In this document: positions 54,169-63,257 of the stretch, piece after piece
Layout: each line of letters opens with the position of its first letter
Numbering within the stretch: the stretch's first letter is position 1
DNA from: Lederbergia citrisecunda
GTDB lineage: Bacteria; Bacillota; Bacilli; Bacillales; Bacillaceae_C
Assembly: GCF_018343695.1 (NCBI RefSeq)
Contig: NZ_JAGYPJ010000001.1
Coordinates: 2,591,992-2,655,991 of the forward strand
DNA: 64,000 nt
Direction of reading: 5' to 3'
Program-made: the position numbers and the translations under genes
Notes under the pieces: model-generated
What the model saw: the letters and a program-made list of their open reading frames with translations, nothing else
Databases searched by the model: none
What the model was told of the DNA's origin: nothing

Positions 54169-54700
54169 TAGATTTTGTCTCCTTATAAATATAACTGAAT
54201 ACATTGGAACTGGCGCACATTCCAATCTCCTTGAAAAAAGAACTATCCGAACCTTTATAATACACTCTAATGGTTAACATATTTATTGTTGACGGTGCTC
54301 ATTTATTCTTCTCATAAAAATAGCCCAGTCCTCTTAAGAAGCCTGAGCCTGACACTAGAATCATTATAGATTATTCATAATTAACTGTCAAAATATCCAA
54401 CCAGTAAAACTTGGCAAAATGATAGTAACGATGAATAAGGAGAACCATTCTATAAAAATGGTTTGTTTTTAAATTCCTTTTTATATATTATACAACATGG
54501 CTAGATGAGAAGAATTTTATCTGTGCCACAACTGTTATCAATCTCCCCTACTGACAACTTTCTTCTATATTAATACAACAAAAAAAGCCCTGAAAGGACT
54601 CCATATAAATATAATCTCATTTTCTATTTTTGAGCGCGTTGTTTTTCTCCTGAAAAGTATTCTGCAGTTCCTATTAGAATATTAGATAAAATCCGGTCCA

Positions 54701-55387
54701 TTATCGCCCAATTATCTTCGGCGAACGCTCAATATGTTTCTTTTTAATATCTTTACTAACATTTGAATATTTTTGCAGTTTTGCATACAATTGATCGACT
54801 TCATCAATCGATATTACATTAAAGGATAGTTCGATATCTTTCTTGATTATAGCAAGTAATGAGTTTCGTTTAATCACTTTTACATTTGGTGAACGAACGG
54901 TTATTTTTTTTAGAGTACATCTATTGCTGAAGATGATATAAGATTTATATAGATAATCATGGTGGATTTCAATCACCTTTTTTAAAGCATTAATATGCCC
55001 CTTATTCTGCCAAATAGGGTTAAAAAAGTTATTCTTATGATTACCCCGAAGTGTCTGGACCCAATTTCTATTCTTTTCGTCGCCAAAAATCCAACCACTG
55101 TAATTTTTTGATTCAAATACGTAAATACCAGTTCGGGAAATCATAATTACATCAATTTCAGTTGTCGTTCCATTCTTTTTCGGTAAATATATATTAGTCA
55201 ATAGTTTATGATAACCGCCTATCCTTTGAAGCGTAGTAAATGTCAAGTACTCTCCATAATTACCTTTATTAAAGAAAGTTTCGAAAAAACCATTTCCACT
55301 AGTAGTTTTATAGTTTGTATCGCGAAACCTCTTATTTTTTAGTAGAAAAAACAATCCTATCAAAATAATTAACATCAGCGCTTCCAA
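54701..55387 (-). CDS. NERD domain protein with N-terminal membrane anchor
   Basis: 228 residues from TTG 55387, with AGAGGAGG upstream. One hydrophobic segment (LMLIILIGLFFLL) precedes the NERD domain (about 40-150) with core TEIDVIMISRTGIYVFESKN. It differs from the NERD protein at 34947-35735 in having the anchor and no Cys tail. It is flanked by a dead kinase gene and a broken copy of its own 3' end. Confidence 0.82.
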   Translation of the reverse strand: MEALMLIILIGLFFLLKNKRFRDTNYKTTSGNGFFETFFNKGNYGEYLTFTTLQRIGGYHKLLTNIYLPKKNGTTTEIDVIMISRTGIYVFESKNYSGWIFGDEKNRNWVQTLRGNHKNNFFNPIWQNKGHINALKKVIEIHHDYLYKSYIIFSNRCTLKKITVRSPNVKVIKRNSLLAIIKKDIELSFNVISIDEVDQLYAKLQKYSNVSKDIKKKHIERSPKIIGR

Positions 55388-55435
55388 TCGGATACCTCCT
55401 CTCATTCTCTGTCCGTTTGCCCAACTAATGCTCAT

Positions 55436-56331
55436 AGCATGGAAACAAATACGTAATTTCTGATCTGGATCCTTTGTAGTTTTTTTACATCAGCTTAGAT
55501 ATATCTTTTCGTACCACATATGGATACTTCTTCCGTAGACGGCAATTATGCAAGCGTTGTTTCAAAAATATCATGTTTACACAAAAGACCATCTGCAGCA
55601 CATAATGAATGGAAATACAAACCGACATTATCAGATAAGCAACAGTCTGCTTCTCCTAACATTCTTATATCCTATGATGAAGATAATATGATCAATAAAA
55701 ATATAAAAAAACCCTACAACTTATCAGGTTATTAAAAGAAAATTAACCGCAAAGGTGAGGGTATTTTGTAAATAAGCAATGTTTATCAAAAGATGTTAAC
55801 TATTATAATATCATATAACCAAAACCATTTACATAATAATTTGTATATTTATAAAATTTTGTAATTTAATCGTGATCTTCTGTGTATAAGTATTTAAGGC
55901 TTACAAAAATGAGGCATGTAATTACTTTTTAGCAATATCACTTTGTAATATAGTTAAATCTAGTTTGTCTGCGGTTCGATTGCTTCATTATTATCTAAGT
56001 CTTTGGGCCACTAATAATAAGGTGGAATATAAACAAATATATTAACAGTTTCCAACGAACTATAACCAAACTTTTTTGTAAAATAAAAAGCCTTTTAGTT
56101 GTGAACAATCTATATTATCGTCTGAAAAACTTAGATTTAGCTTAATATACACAACTTTCCTCTTGTTTTTATACCCGTCTCTTCTAAATAAATATCTATA
56201 TTTTCTATCAAGATTGCTAACTTTTTGTTAAAACAACTCCTTAGGAATTACTACCAACTTTATAGTTTTATTTTGATTTTGTATCTCATTAGAAATTAAA
56301 AATTCGTTTCCCAAACTCAATACACCAAAGT
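55436..56331. other. Long gene-free AT-rich stretch
   Basis: About 900 bp with no supported gene. A 71-codon plus-strand frame at 55520-55735 has no ribosome site and no recognisable family. No repeat, promoter or terminator stands out. Confidence 0.5.
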
Positions 56332-57348
56332 CTATATCAAAACCTTTTTACCAGTTCTTGCACTTTCAATAGCTCCAAATACCATTTTCATACTTTGTAT
56401 ATTATCATTACAATCCGTTTCTGCAGGTCGATTTTCTTCCAAAGATGCAAACATTTCATCAAGACAGCCCCAATGTCCTTCTTTCCCATCCCATTTACTC
56501 TCGACTTCAATTTTTTTCATTTGGTTAAGAAATGCTGATTTTTGATCTCTGTCTACTATTTCACAGACAGGAATTTGAGTTCCGTCCCAGCATGCACTTC
56601 CTTCGCTCCCGGTAACTCTCCACTCCGATTCCCAGGATGTATTCAATCCTTCTACACACCACGAACCATTATAACTAAAGACAGCTCCATTACTCATTTC
56701 AAAAATACAAATTGCAGAGGCATTACCTTGATACCAGGAACCAGGAGGATTATATTCATGACAATAGACAGATATAGGATTTGCGCCAATTAGAAAGCGG
56801 GCTTGGTCAAAAGTATGGATGGCCATGTCAAGAATTAATGGATTATTCATTATATCTCGAAACCCACCAAAATGAGGACCAAGGAAAAAGTTTGCATGGA
56901 TAGAGCCAACAGTCCCAATAACACCACTTGTAATTACATCTCGAAAGGCGCGGATTTGTTTCAAATATCTTCTATTTTGCATTACTGCATATTTTTTTTC
57001 TGAAATATTTGCTACTTGTAATACCGCTAAAGCATCTTCAAGTGTTTCAGCCATAGGCTTTTCACCAAATACATGGCATCCTGCTTCCAAAGCTGTTGCT
57101 ACTACTTGCCGGTGTGCACCAGGGATTGTGACATCAAACAAGAGATTTGCATCAGTTTCTTTTAATGCTTCTGATAAATCAGTATAGAGTGGAATATTTA
57201 GTGACCTTCTATTAGCCATTGCTTTAGCAGCTTCAATATTAACATCTACTAGCCCTACAATTTCAGCATTTTCCCGCTGCTTAGCATAATCTAACCATGT
57301 ATTTGACATTGAACCACAACCAGCTACAACAATTTTGAATTTTTCCAC
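56332..57348 (-). CDS. Gfo/Idh/MocA family oxidoreductase
   Basis: 338 residues from GTG 57348, with AAAAGGAGG six bases upstream. The Rossmann segment FKIVVAGCGSMSNTWLDYA and FGEKPMAET (EKP catalytic Lys) are canonical; DMAIHTFDQARFL has the active-site His. It is divergent from the AraC gene at 57728 and probably acts on the sugar imported by the transporter at 58910-62041. Confidence 0.88.
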   Translation of the reverse strand: MEKFKIVVAGCGSMSNTWLDYAKQRENAEIVGLVDVNIEAAKAMANRRSLNIPLYTDLSEALKETDANLLFDVTIPGAHRQVVATALEAGCHVFGEKPMAETLEDALAVLQVANISEKKYAVMQNRRYLKQIRAFRDVITSGVIGTVGSIHANFFLGPHFGGFRDIMNNPLILDMAIHTFDQARFLIGANPISVYCHEYNPPGSWYQGNASAICIFEMSNGAVFSYNGSWCVEGLNTSWESEWRVTGSEGSACWDGTQIPVCEIVDRDQKSAFLNQMKKIEVESKWDGKEGHWGCLDEMFASLEENRPAETDCNDNIQSMKMVFGAIESARTGKKVLI

Positions 57349-57727
57349 AAGAATCCTCCTTTTGGATTTAGCACTAAGTTTTTTCCTCTGCATTGTTTAA
57401 ACCTGAGCATTTATAATATTTCATAGCTTTATCAGATAGTGGAGTTATAACTTAACTCCATTAAAGTACACAAAAAAGCTAGAACGATATATTCAAAATC
57501 TGTATGAATTCACAAGAATGCGAAACAAATGTGCCCTCCTAACCTATTAAAATTGTATGTATATTTTTACATATTTATCCTAATAGTAACTTAGTGATTT
57601 TTCTATATCCTATATTATTTGATAGTCAAACAATATTATGCTTCATTATAATGTAAGCGTTGACAATAAGTTGAATGATTGCTACATTAAACGAAAAATT
57701 AACTATATAAACTTTCGGAGGGTTGAA
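57349..57727. promoter_or_regulatory. Divergent regulatory gap of the third CUT1 locus
   Basis: It lies between the oxidoreductase (minus) and AraC-type (plus) genes. A TATAAT at 57647-57652 could serve the AraC gene, but no good -35 is present. No clear operator was found. Confidence 0.35.
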
Positions 57728-58582
57728 ATGGAAATTGAACATTTGAAAGAGTCTACAGTTATTCCGGATAAAACTTTTCCTATCAATGTTTTTTTTGTAC
57801 AAGATATTTATTTACATTGGCATGATCACATGGAATGGATAATTGTTAAGGAAGGTAGGGCCTGCATACAAATCGACGACTCATTTGTTGAATTGCAAAG
57901 AGGAGAAATTGCTTTCGTTAATTCTAAACAATTACATGCTGCAAGAATAATAGACTCAGATACGGAATTAATTGCAATTGTTTTTAATGGTGCGATAGTA
58001 AAAAATAATGGATTGGATAATACAGGAAATCTATATTTTTCTCCTTATTTGTTTCGTCAGTTAAAACTACCTAATTTCTTAAAAAAAGAGGATGATCACA
58101 CCAATAAAATAAGAGCAGCGATATTGAGGTTAATTAATGAATTTGAAGGCAAAGAAAAGGGATTTGAGTTATTAATTAAGGCTGAATTATTTAAAATCTT
58201 TGGTTTAATCCTACGGAATTATTGTCAAATTGAACAATTATCGGTTACTAGAATTCAAAAAAATTATCATTTAACTGAGCTATTGGATTATTTACGTGAG
58301 AATTACAATAAAAGTATTACTGTTCAACAGGCGGCTTCGATGGTTAATTTGAGTCCAAATCATTTTTGCAAAATCTTTAAAAAGGTTACTAGTAAAACAT
58401 TAATCGAATATCTTAATATTCTTCGTGTTAATGAGGCCGAAAGAATATTAATGGAAACGGATTTACCCATTACAGAAGTTGCCGAAAAAGTAGGATATGG
58501 GAGTATCACCTATTTCGGTAGAGTCTTCAAAAAGATAAAAAATATTTCCCCCTCTGCTATAAGAAATATTCAAGAGAAATAG
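57728..58582 (+). CDS. AraC family transcriptional regulator
   Basis: 284 residues from ATG 57728 with GGAGGG upstream; earlier in-frame starts lack a site. The N-terminal cupin sensor (HWHDHMEWIIVKEGRACIQI) is followed by a double helix-turn-helix (SITVQQAASMVNLSPNHFCK and PITEVAEKVGYGSITYFGRV). It precedes the binding-protein gene by 327 bp and probably activates it in response to the sugar. Confidence 0.9.
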   Translation: MEIEHLKESTVIPDKTFPINVFFVQDIYLHWHDHMEWIIVKEGRACIQIDDSFVELQRGEIAFVNSKQLHAARIIDSDTELIAIVFNGAIVKNNGLDNTGNLYFSPYLFRQLKLPNFLKKEDDHTNKIRAAILRLINEFEGKEKGFELLIKAELFKIFGLILRNYCQIEQLSVTRIQKNYHLTELLDYLRENYNKSITVQQAASMVNLSPNHFCKIFKKVTSKTLIEYLNILRVNEAERILMETDLPITEVAEKVGYGSITYFGRVFKKIKNISPSAIRNIQEK

Positions 58583-58716
58583 ATTTTGTTTAAACATGTT
58601 AAGTCTATGTAATTTCTTGCAATATAGATTAATTCTTTACTATCTTATTAATACAATCTTCCGGAATTAAACTTCACAGAAAATAATTTTGTACTAAAAG
58701 TGAGTAAGATTATGCG

Positions 58717-58745
58717 TTCAATATTCAGTATATTTAGAGTATAAT
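58717..58745 (+). promoter_or_regulatory. Candidate promoter of the third CUT1 operon
   Basis: TTCAAT (58717-58722), 17 bp, TATAAT (58740-58745). The leader to 58910 is about 155 bases. A weak -35 fits activator dependence. Confidence 0.5.
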
Positions 58746-58909
58746 CTCATTACAAAATATTCCCTCTCTTCATGATTGATCCCAATTATATGAATAAAAT
58801 GGTTGAAGTTAAAGTTGTACGAACAAGAATAATTATAATTAGAAAGGTGTGATATAGGGTACCATCATTTGTTGTTTTTTCCTTTTAAACATTATAAGGG
58901 GGAGTTTTT

Positions 58910-60199
58910 ATGCTAAAAAAATTTAAAGGTTTATCGATCTTATTATTCATTGCATTATTGATTATTCCATTAACAGGCTGTAAAAGTGAAAAGTCAGGTA
59001 GTAATTCGAACGGTGAAAAAGTTGAAGTTAGCTTCATGGGATGGGGTAACGAACAAGAAAGAAAACTGTATGCTGAAATGTTTAAAAAGTTTGAAGAAAA
59101 ACACCCAAACATCAAAGTTAATTACATATATGTTCCACAAGATTACGATACGAAGTTAAAGACAATGATTAAAGGAAATACAGTTCCAGATGTATTTTAT
59201 GTGGGAGAAAACCTTGTTACGGAATATGTTAAAACCGGAAAATTAGCTGAACTCGATCAATACATTGAAATGTATCCTGAATTGGTAGCAAATTTTGTTC
59301 CTGGACTTTTAGAGTATGGAAAAGTTGATGGAAAACAATATTCAATTCCTAAGGACTGGGAACCATATATCATGTATATCAATAAAGATTTATTTAACGA
59401 AGCAGGTGTTCCTATCCCAACAGGAGATTGGGATATGGAAGAATACATTGATATAGCAAATAAATTAACAAAAAAAGAAGATGGAAAAACCACACAATAT
59501 GGTGCTGCTTTAGATACTTGGTGGGGTCCTTGGAGCGTATTTACTCAAAATGAAGGTGGAGTATGGTTTAAAGATGGAAAATCCAATTTTAACACCCCTG
59601 AGGTAATCAAAGGGCTAACAAGGATGTATGACCTATTTCAAACATTTAAAGCTGCTCCTTCACCTGCTACCTTAAAGCAATCTGGAATGGGTCAAAGTCA
59701 AATGTTTGAAACTGGTAAGGTTGCGATGTATCCAACAGGACAATGGATGGTTCCAACATATAGAGAGGCACTTAATTTCGAATGGACTGCCGTCGAAATG
59801 CCAAAAGGCGCTACTCGAGTAAATCCAATTTTCTCTGGTACTTTGGCTGTAAGTGCAGATAGTAAACATCAGGATGAAGCTGTAGAACTTTTAAAATATA
59901 CATTAAGTAAAGAGGGTCTGCAAGAGATCATTGGGTTAGGTTTGGGAATGCCAACAAATACAGAATTTTTTGATGACCCATCCATGGTAACTTCTCCACC
60001 TGATGCAGATGTATTAAAAGCTACATCTAATTATCTTGATACGCAAGTCCAACTAGAGGCGGCTAGAAGTGGCCACTTCTCAGAATTTATGGATAAGTAT
60101 GTTACACCTCAATTAGATGCTGCGTTTAATGGAAAACAAACAATAGAAGAAGCTGTTAAATTAATTGACGAAAAAGCAAATAGCGAATTATTTAAATAA
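58910..60199 (+). CDS. Extracellular solute-binding lipoprotein, family 1 (CUT1)
   Basis: 429 residues. Lipobox IPLTGC gives Cys24 as the lipidated residue, followed by a Ser/Gly/Asn linker. The mature part shows family segments (MFKKFEEKHPNIKVNYIYVP, WWGPWSVFTQNEGG) and an aromatic cleft for sugars. It resembles the protein at 27151-28506. GGGGGAG precedes ATG 58910. It is the first gene of the transporter operon, after the AraC-type regulator. Confidence 0.92.
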   Translation: MLKKFKGLSILLFIALLIIPLTGCKSEKSGSNSNGEKVEVSFMGWGNEQERKLYAEMFKKFEEKHPNIKVNYIYVPQDYDTKLKTMIKGNTVPDVFYVGENLVTEYVKTGKLAELDQYIEMYPELVANFVPGLLEYGKVDGKQYSIPKDWEPYIMYINKDLFNEAGVPIPTGDWDMEEYIDIANKLTKKEDGKTTQYGAALDTWWGPWSVFTQNEGGVWFKDGKSNFNTPEVIKGLTRMYDLFQTFKAAPSPATLKQSGMGQSQMFETGKVAMYPTGQWMVPTYREALNFEWTAVEMPKGATRVNPIFSGTLAVSADSKHQDEAVELLKYTLSKEGLQEIIGLGLGMPTNTEFFDDPSMVTSPPDADVLKATSNYLDTQVQLEAARSGHFSEFMDKYVTPQLDAAFNGKQTIEEAVKLIDEKANSELFK

Positions 60200-60208
60200 G
60201 GTTCTGGA

Positions 60209-60233
60209 GGGAGGAATAGAATTCCTCCCTTTT
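60209..60233 (+). terminator. Intercistronic stem-loop after the binding-protein gene
   Basis: GGGAGGAA and TTCCTCCC pair perfectly around a 5-nt loop, then TTTT. It is followed by the ribosome site of the permease gene. Likely a leaky terminator. Confidence 0.7.
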
Positions 60234-60250
60234 ACATAGGAGGTGTGGAA

Positions 60251-61192
60251 ATGAGTAATAAAGCATCTGAAATAGTAGTTAACAATTCTATTACTCTTAC
60301 AAAAAAATATAAATCCAGAAAAAGAAAAAGAGATAATTTAGAAGGCTACTTATTTATAGCTCCAGCACTTTTTGGATTTTTAAGTTTTACACTTATTCCT
60401 GTTATAGCTGTTTTCGTTATAGGAAGTATGGAGTGGGATACACTTACACCCGCAAAATGGGCTGGATTTGATAATTATATAAATTTATTTAAAGATGAGG
60501 TATTTTTAATTAGTTTAAAAAACACTATATTGTGGGTAATTTACTATGTTCCAGCATCAATCGCACTCTCTCTCCTCTTGGCCCTGGCAATGAACTTACC
60601 ATTAAGAGGAATTTCTGTATTTAGAACACTCCTATATATTCCAGTCATAAGCCCTTTGCTTGCAGTAGCTCTATTATTTGTATGGCTCTATAATCCAGAT
60701 TTTGGGTTAATCAATTTTATTTTATCAAAAGTAGGTATTGATCCAATAGATTGGTTGACTAGCGAAACATTAGCTTTACCAAGTATTGCACTTATGGCAA
60801 TTTGGAAAAACGCCGGATATAATATGTTGATCTTTTTAGCAGCACTACAAGGAATCCCTAGACACTTATATGAGGCAGCTGAATTAGATGGTGCAACTAA
60901 AGTTCAAAAGTTTTTCCGTATAACGTTTCCACTATTAACACCAGCAACCTTTTTTATCACCATCATGTCAGTAATAGGTGCTTTCCAAGTTTTTGGAGAG
61001 ATTTATATAATGACAAGTGGGGGACCAGGCTATTCAACCCATACTCTCACTTATTATTTATGGTCCAATGCCTTTAAATACAATAAGATGGGTTATGCCT
61101 GTGCAATAGCAGTCATTATGTTTATTTTAATATTGATTATCACCTTAATCCAAAATAAATTACTTGGGCGCAAGGTTCAATATGATATGTAG
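60251..61192 (+). CDS. Sugar ABC transporter permease (MalF-like, CUT1)
   Basis: 313 residues from ATG 60251, where TAGGAGG lies seven bases upstream. A basic N-terminal tail (about 33 residues, KKYKSRKRKR) precedes six helices; the EAA loop is YEAAELDGATKVQKFFRITF. It pairs with the MalG-like protein 15 bp downstream. No ATPase gene is in the operon. Confidence 0.92.
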   Translation: MSNKASEIVVNNSITLTKKYKSRKRKRDNLEGYLFIAPALFGFLSFTLIPVIAVFVIGSMEWDTLTPAKWAGFDNYINLFKDEVFLISLKNTILWVIYYVPASIALSLLLALAMNLPLRGISVFRTLLYIPVISPLLAVALLFVWLYNPDFGLINFILSKVGIDPIDWLTSETLALPSIALMAIWKNAGYNMLIFLAALQGIPRHLYEAAELDGATKVQKFFRITFPLLTPATFFITIMSVIGAFQVFGEIYIMTSGGPGYSTHTLTYYLWSNAFKYNKMGYACAIAVIMFILILIITLIQNKLLGRKVQYDM

Positions 61193-61207
61193 GAAGGTGA
61201 ATATGAA

Positions 61208-62041
61208 TTGCGAAAAACTAACCAAACTGGAAAAATAGTATCTTATATACTACTTTCTATCATGTCAATTGTCTCTATAGCGCCATTTCTTTGGATGGTT
61301 TCCACTTCTTTAAAAAAGCCGAATGAAATATTTATAATGCCTCCTGTTTGGATTCCGAGTGAATTTGATTGGAGAAATTACTATGAAGCTTGGAATGCCG
61401 GTGGGATGAATTTCGGTACCATGTTTGTTAATACGCTTCTTATTGTATTACCTGTCACGATTTTTACTGTTCTCGTTTCGTCATTAGCATCTTACGCCTT
61501 TGCAAGAATAAACTTTTACGGGAAAAACTTCATCTTTATTTTGTTATTGGCATCACTTATGATCCCAGGTACTGTTACTTTACTCCCACAATTTATTGTA
61601 TTTAGTAAAATAGGTTGGATTGATTCATTTAAGCCACTTATTATTCCTGGTCTCTTTGGAAATGCGTTTGCTATATTTTTGATTAGGCAGTTCTTTCTTA
61701 CACTGCCAGGTGACTTAGAAGATGCTGCCATGATTGACGGTTGTAGTAGATTTAGGATTTGGTGGCAAATTTTTCTACCACTATCAAAACCTGTTCTTGC
61801 TACCTTAACCGTTTTCACGTTTCAAGGAGTTTATAACGATTTTATGGGTCCATTAATCTATATTAATTCAATGAATAAATTTACAGTTCAATTGGGACTT
61901 GCTTCATTTAAAGGGGTCTACTCTACAAACTATGACCTACTAATGGCGGCTTCTGTCTTTACGTTATTGCCTATTATTATCATTTTCCTTTTAGCACAAC
62001 GTTATTTTATTGAGGGAATAACATTAACAGGTGTGAAATAA
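61208..62041 (+). CDS. Carbohydrate ABC transporter permease (MalG-like, CUT1)
   Basis: 277 residues. The start is TTG 61208 with AAGGTGA upstream. Six helices, the EAA loop EDAAMIDGCSRFRIWWQIFL and the EGITLTGVK C-terminus identify the MalG group. It is the last intact gene of the operon; a truncated start of a further gene follows 101 bp downstream. Confidence 0.92.
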   Translation: MRKTNQTGKIVSYILLSIMSIVSIAPFLWMVSTSLKKPNEIFIMPPVWIPSEFDWRNYYEAWNAGGMNFGTMFVNTLLIVLPVTIFTVLVSSLASYAFARINFYGKNFIFILLLASLMIPGTVTLLPQFIVFSKIGWIDSFKPLIIPGLFGNAFAIFLIRQFFLTLPGDLEDAAMIDGCSRFRIWWQIFLPLSKPVLATLTVFTFQGVYNDFMGPLIYINSMNKFTVQLGLASFKGVYSTNYDLLMAASVFTLLPIIIIFLLAQRYFIEGITLTGVK

Positions 62042-62142
62042 ATAAACCTATGATTGAAATTAAAAAGCGATGATAGCAAGCTTCTAAACTATTTATATTT
62101 TACTTAATATTTATTATCATGATAGAAAAGGAGAGAATTACT

Positions 62143-62166
62143 TTGAAACTAGGAGTTTTTGGCTGA
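62143..62166 (+). pseudogene. Seven-codon start of a lost gene behind the CUT1 operon
   Basis: AAAGGAGAG at 62127-62135 places a ribosome site before TTG 62143, which reads MKLGVFG and then stops. MKLGVF is a common start of sugar phosphate isomerase/epimerases of the xylose-isomerase-like fold, a frequent partner in such operons. The break lies directly at the junction with the epimerase locus. Confidence 0.5.
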
Positions 62167-62191
62167 TATAAAGACATTATACTTATTATCA

Positions 62192-62222
62192 AAATGTGTG
62201 GTGCAATAGGCACCACACATTT
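62192..62222. terminator. Bidirectional terminator between convergent operons
   Basis: AAATGTGTGGTG and CACCACACATTT pair perfectly over 12 bp with a 7-nt loop; the flanking T tracts are short on both strands. Confidence 0.7.
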
Positions 62223-62237
62223 ATTATTTGGTTTGAT

Positions 62238-63257
62238 TTACTTCTTTTGATAATATCCCACATACCAGTCCGCAAACTTCTGCAATCCCTCATCAATTGG
62301 AGTCTCCGGCTTAAATCCAACAGCTCGCTGCAAAGATTCCGTTGATGCATAAGTAGCTGGAACATCTCCAGGTACAATTGGCTCATAGATTTTCTCAAAC
62401 AAAACTTCTCTACCTAAAGCATTACTTAGAGCCTTCTCTAATGTTCCAATAAATACCATTAACTTCTCAGGATTGTTGTTTCCTATATTATAGACTTTAT
62501 GTTGGAGATCTCCTGTAGGTGAGTTACTTAATAGGCGTTCTATGCCTTCGACAATGTCGTCAACATAAGTAAAGTCACGGTATAGGTCGTTTTCAAAGTC
62601 ACCATTATTAAATATCTTAATAGGTTCCCCCGCAAAATAATTATCAGAAAATCCGAAATAAGCCATATCAGGGCGTCCCATTGGACCGTAAACAGTAAAG
62701 AATCGAAGTCCTGTAGCAGGAATTTTATACAGATGGCTGTATGTATGAGCCATTAGTTCATTTGACTTCTTAGTAGCTGCATATAATGAGACAGGATTGT
62801 CGACAAAATCTGTTTCTTCAAAAGGCACTTTCTTGTTTGCTCCATAAACAGAGCTGGATGAAGCGTAGACTAGGTGATCAACAGGATAACGTCTACATGC
62901 CTCTAGTATATTAAAAAAACCTGTAATATTGCTTTGTATATATACGTCTGGATTCTCAATAGAATAGCGAACACCAGCCTGTGCAGCTAAGTTGACTACA
63001 ATATTAGGCTTATACTCTTCAAAGATATTCAAAATAGTATCTTTATCTGATATATCGCATTTAATAAAGGTAAACTTATCATAAGTTTCTAATAGATTGA
63101 GACGTGTATATTTGAGATTAACATCATAGTAATCATTCATATTATCAATTCCGATTACCATACAGTCTTGATCAAGTAGTTTTTTAGATAAAAAATAACC
63201 AATGAAACCAGCGGCTCCAGTGATTAAATAAACTTTCTTAGGATTTAATTGATTCAA
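62238..63257 (-). CDS. UDP-glucuronate 4-epimerase-like NAD-dependent epimerase
   Basis: 339 residues of the extended short-chain dehydrogenase fold. NAD loop TGAAGFIGYFLSKKL, the Ser in YASSSSVYG and the YAATK catalytic Tyr-Lys are present. MNDYYDVNLKYTRL and AGVRYSIENPDVYI are typical of UDP-GlcA 4-epimerases. TTG 63257 follows AAAGGAG and overlaps the end of the UDP-glucose dehydrogenase gene by 20 bp, so the pair converts UDP-glucose to UDP-glucuronate and then UDP-galacturonate for surface polysaccharide. Confidence 0.88.
   Translation of the reverse strand: MNQLNPKKVYLITGAAGFIGYFLSKKLLDQDCMVIGIDNMNDYYDVNLKYTRLNLLETYDKFTFIKCDISDKDTILNIFEEYKPNIVVNLAAQAGVRYSIENPDVYIQSNITGFFNILEACRRYPVDHLVYASSSSVYGANKKVPFEETDFVDNPVSLYAATKKSNELMAHTYSHLYKIPATGLRFFTVYGPMGRPDMAYFGFSDNYFAGEPIKIFNNGDFENDLYRDFTYVDDIVEGIERLLSNSPTGDLQHKVYNIGNNNPEKLMVFIGTLEKALSNALGREVLFEKIYEPIVPGDVPATYASTESLQRAVGFKPETPIDEGLQKFADWYVGYYQKK

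Noticed and set aside
51670-54700. Transposon carrying the MFS gene
   Set aside because: Direct NERD-segment repeats flank it, but no transposase, terminal inverted repeats or target duplication was seen.
55520-55735. 71-codon plus-strand frame
   Set aside because: No ribosome site, no family pattern, low-complexity AT-rich flanks.
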